In this document: positions 60,166 through 64,000 of the stretch, one piece after another | Position numbering within the stretch: the first letter of the stretch is position 1 | How the letters are laid out: every line of letters starts with the position of its first letter | Origin: Voacanga thouarsii | Taxonomy: Eukaryota; Streptophyta; Magnoliopsida; Gentianales; Apocynaceae | Length of the DNA: 64,000 nt | Direction: 5' to 3' | Assembly (NCBI GenBank): GCA_026120185.1 | Contig: JANUWF010002362.1 | Span: 2,693,001 to 2,757,000 of the forward strand | Made by a program: the position numbers and the translations under genes | Notes under the pieces: model-generated | Databases searched by the model: none | What the model saw: only the letters and a program-made list of their open reading frames with translations | What the model was told of the DNA's origin: nothing

Positions 60166-63100
60166 TCTCACCTGAAAAAAACTTAATTTAATACCAAGTA
60201 TCTCGTGTAATATATAGGCATCAAACTAGTAATATTAATTTCTAAAACTAAACATATCAAATATCTTGGAAACCTATGATTGAATCGAAAACCTAATTGC
60301 AAGGTAAAAATTTTAGATATAAAAATTCCTATAGAGAAGACTACTTTGTCTAAACAAAAAATTTTAACATGTTTTTTGTTGTATTAGCATATAACAAACC
60401 CTCTACTAGTAATTTTTTTAAAAAAAACTAATATCATTTGAATATACTAAGATAAATATAACACATCCTATCTTATATCAAGTTATTTTCCCCCACATAC
60501 TACACTAATCTATTTTAAGTTTTTTAAACTATTAATTTCAAGATGTTTATCTATGCTACAGAGACACTAATTGGACAAGCTTAATGAGTGTGAATTGTCT
60601 TGCTTAGATTATACCATTTAGGTCAACTTTTCTATTTGGTGCCATTCTAGGTGTATATTATTTATTTTTCTTCTAAACAAGAAATTTAGTAATGAACTTG
60701 TTATTTGTACATGTATCATGGCAACTTAAAATGATACAAAAAAGGTTTGTGAATAATTACCCAAGAACATGGGATAGATAAATAAAACAAATTCCATTAA
60801 TTCATGGAAAGAATTAAAATATCAATTAAAGCTTCAAGATACATGTTATTTTAGTATGTAAGTAATGAATTTATCTCCCCATGGTCTTTGGGCCTTACTC
60901 TAAATATATTTTTCTAGCCTAAAAAAATATTTTTAGAATAAAAATCTTGATTTCACATTAAATAAAAGTCGATCATGAAGTGCACAGAGTGCCGAACAGG
61001 TGTGTAGATTGATTTAACGTTCTGTAACATGTCCCATCGTCATAGTTTTATACAAAATATTAGTATTTTATATATAATTCTGTCTCTTGATGACAATAAA
61101 AATTTCATTTGATGGCAATATATCATTATTTGGAGGACAGAATCATTTGGTGCTTTAAGATTGATAACATAGAATGCATTAAAGAAAATTATACATGATA
61201 CAATAAAATGAGTTCAAATTTGAAATGCTGAAACAAATTCTGCACATTAGAAAGCAAAACATGTGAAAAGTAAAGAAAAGTTAGGCAATGCAACAAAAAA
61301 TATCAGTTTCAAGGTTTTATGTGAACTTGATACAAATTGATGTTGATGATTGCAATGATGATAATTAAAGGACCATGGGAAAATAAAAACGTAGCGGAAA
61401 TTACACTTAAAAAAAAAAAAAATTCGAGCCAAAGTCTAGGAATACTTATTTCTAGGGTGTTTTGCTTAAATAACTGGAGTTAGAATTCGGGTTTGATGAA
61501 GCTTCCTGAACTGGAACGTCTACTTGTTCCACGGATATACCACCTAATCGTCGACTCCTTCACATCAATCACTTACCACGTTTGCTAGCTCTTGACCTTC
61601 CAATGTATTCTCGAACCTCTTATAGATTTTTACTGGTGAAAGTAAAACAACGGTGAAGAAGATTGGAAGAAGAAAAATGGAAGAGCTAAATGTTAAAGGA
61701 AAAGCGAAAGAAAACCGTTAAGAAAATGTTAACCTTGTTTTGTCTAAGGAAAAAGACGAAAACTGTTAAGGTTTTTCTTTTTTGAATTTCGATCAACCTT
61801 TGTACAATACACAAAACCATACATTTTATATCAACAGCTTTCCTTTTCCTTTTCTAAACCAAAAAGCCCGCTTTTCCTATTTTTTCTTTTCCCTTATTTT
61901 ATTCCAGTGGTAGCTAATCCTAGGGTTCTAAGACCTTTTAGCTGCTACACACAAAACCTTGGTAGGCCAAGGGTTTTCTTAATTAGTCCAAGACTAATTA
62001 ATTAACTCTTTTATTAATTAATTAATCCACTTGGGCCCAATATAAAATTACCTAAGATAATTAATTAATAAACTAATTTAATTAAATTGGTCCAACTAAT
62101 TGTTCTAGCCCCAATTAAATAATTAATTTGACTCATAGAATAATTCTTCCAAAAATAAATTAACCCAATAAGCCCATATAGTAAATAAATTTATTAAGGT
62201 TATTTGAGTTACTCTGGGGACCAAAAGACATATTATTCTTGGCTACTAAAATGACCAAAATACCCTTGCTAACAAATAGTTGTATTTTTTTTTTCATTTT
62301 AAGTATTCCATTTATCACTATATTGAAATATTAACCTTGAGAACAATATTGCAAGTGTAGTGTCTTCGACCAACATGTGTAATGATGAAAATACCCCTCT
62401 AAGTAACACCAATCATTGAGACAGAAAAAATGCAATAACACATTTCTCAATGACATCTACCATCCTTTGCTAGGAAAAATGCAATAGCACGTTACTCAAT
62501 GACATCTACCATCCTTTGCTAGGTAGTCTGATAATCTATGAATTACAATATGTATCCACTTATCATAGGGAGCTATCCAAAGGTGTACATACTTAGTCAT
62601 GTTTTTCAGGGCCCTAGATTATTTATTTTATCCTGGACAATCACAATGGAGCGATTTCTTCATGTAATGAAGTATAGAAACTCTATTGTATAAGTTTGTC
62701 TAATTTAACTAGAGTCATACACCTAACGTACAAGGTTATTAGCCTTGCGATAAAACTTCAACTAACATACATCAAAGTGTACAAGTCTAATTTCACTAGA
62801 CCATTAACTTATACTCAAATTTTAGGAACTCGTCTATGCAGTAGCTGCAATAAACCAATCTTTATTTATTTTAGTACTTTTATAAAGATTTTTATTACAT
62901 GGTCTAATTCTATGTATTCCAAATATGCTTACACTATTGGTGTGAGTGGACTACTCACTGGTTAAAGGGAAACTATTCCCCATTTAGAAACTATAGTGTA
63001 ATGATCTAAACCTTGATGAAGTGCCCAACTTCATCAATTTTTGCACTTTGATGTATGTTTATATTCTTTTCATTTCTTAATAAAATTCTCACAATTTTTA

Positions 63101-64000
63101 TGGTTTTTTTAAAAATAATAAAAATAAGACCTAATATCATTTGAATATTAGAGTACTGAAATTACAGAGAACAAGAACATATTAACATCATTTTCTATTT
63201 TAGACAGTTATAATTATGTAAAATATATAGTAACATCTATCAACTCAGTTTTATATTTGTGATATATGAATAATCAACACAAAAAATACAAATATTTAAT
63301 ATTATTAATTACATTTTATTGGCTACCTTATTATCATAGATGAAATAAAATCTTTTCCACTCCACTCTTGTAAAAAAATCTCTACGATGAAGATCGAATT
63401 CTTATAATATATGAAGACTACTATATTGGGTTGGGATAAAAAGAGGGAGGAAAAGTGGAGGAGATATAAATTTGAATGTAAATGAGTGATTTAAAATATT
63501 TGGTTAAGAAGAAAATATGGAGAGAAAATAAATTAGGAGGGGAAGAGTTCTCTCTCCACTTCAGAAAAATAACCCGTTCAAATTTGGACGGATTGGGACA
63601 TAAATCACCATTAAATTCCCTTATGTCTAACTAAATAAAATGAAAGTAAATTTTATGTACTCTTCTTGAAGGAAGTAAAAGTTCCCTTGTCTTCCCCTTC
63701 ATTTCCCCTTTTTTGATTGAAACATAGTGTAGTGTCATATGTCTACAAACACAAGTTCTTGGAACTATATTGTAAAGTGAATATATCTTCTTATTGAAAT
63801 GAAGCATTTGCAGGTCCAATCATGACTAAATCATGCATCTCATCTCCTTTGTGCTTTGCAACTTCTTGTTTTCCCCTATTGATACCCAAAATTGTAGTTG
63901 GCTAGGCAAGTCAATTTTCGACCGGACAGACAAATCAAGATGTGATTGGATAGGCTAGTCAGAGCATGATTGAATAGGCCGATTAAAAGCATCATTTGAT
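60166..64000. other. Flanking gene-poor DNA with LTR remnants
   Basis: Continues the DNA left of 22268. No coding sequence is convincing; the ORFs at 61247, 62696 and 63631 are short and unlike known proteins. About 61900-62382 is the inverted relative of 3110-3640 (copia-type LTR remnant, minus strand). 62940-63000 contains a 'GAGTGGACTACTCACTGG' motif that I associate with copia LTRs but cannot confirm. 63020-64000 is AT-rich without recognised features. Confidence 0.5.
62426..62523 (+). repeat. 49-bp tandem duplication
   Basis: Two adjacent 49-bp units (62426-62474 and 62475-62523) beginning AAAAATGCAATA and ending CATCCTTTGCTAGG, with about three differences between them. Confidence 0.92.

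Noticed and set aside
61247..63819. ORFs at 61247, 62696 and 63631 as genes
   Set aside because: 60-90 codons, biased composition, no start context, no domain and no splice-consistent neighbours.
63885..64000. Start of another LTR (TGATACCC...)
   Set aside because: Begins TGAT but the element leaves the window, so no end, TSD or second copy can be seen.

Overview
The window looks like repeat-rich DNA from a flowering-plant nuclear genome. It is AT-rich and holds no convincing host gene. Almost everything between 5763 and 60165 can be read as LTR retrotransposons inserted into one another. I worked out the borders by eye from TG...CA ends, primer-binding sites (PBS), polypurine tracts (PPT) and 5-bp target-site duplications (TSD). 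The lineages recognised are SIRE-like Ty1/copia, an Angela-like copia LTR, Tekay-like Ty3/gypsy chromoviruses with LTRs of about 4 kb, a pol-less Ty3/gypsy element, and a fragment related to Caulimoviridae. These are characteristic plant elements; the species cannot be named from sequence alone.

Left block. 1-3100 is the 3' part of a giant LTR (family A, copy A1). 3101-5762 is degenerate LTR-like DNA. 5768-21923 is a decayed SIRE-like copia element (TSD AAATT) with gag, protease, integrase, RT-RNase H, an extra envelope-like region, two PPTs and both LTRs. Its pol gene is split by a reverse-oriented family A LTR (A2, 9489-15508, TSD AAATA). A2 itself contains an Angela-like solo LTR (10123-11797, TSD CGGTC).

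Right block. One Ty3/gypsy element (E1, 22273-60160, TSD GTACA) has been inflated from about 4.5 kb of its own DNA to about 38 kb. Its 5' LTR holds a 3.9-kb solo LTR (C1, TSD TGCAC). Its body holds a second giant LTR (family B, 28443-34555, TSD CAAAC/TAAAC), which carries caulimovirid movement-protein and coat-like remnants. Its 3' LTR holds another family C solo LTR (C2, 36460-59811, TSD TCTAG). C2 in turn holds a complete but dead chromovirus of the same family (E3, 38015-55978, TSD AAATA) and a 1.5-kb solo LTR (E4, 56596-58120, TSD ATTAG). E3's 5' LTR holds a family A solo LTR (A3, 41514-45663, TSD AATGA).

60166-64000 is gene-poor flanking DNA with degenerate LTR remnants, one of them an inverted relative of 3110-3640.

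No element keeps an open polyprotein. Stops, frameshifts and internal deletions are everywhere, and several stops in E3 look like CpG deamination. The least expected signal is a tRNA-like module: a Pol III A box and B box exactly 44 nt apart, kept in three copies of two giant-LTR families (A2, A3 and B).
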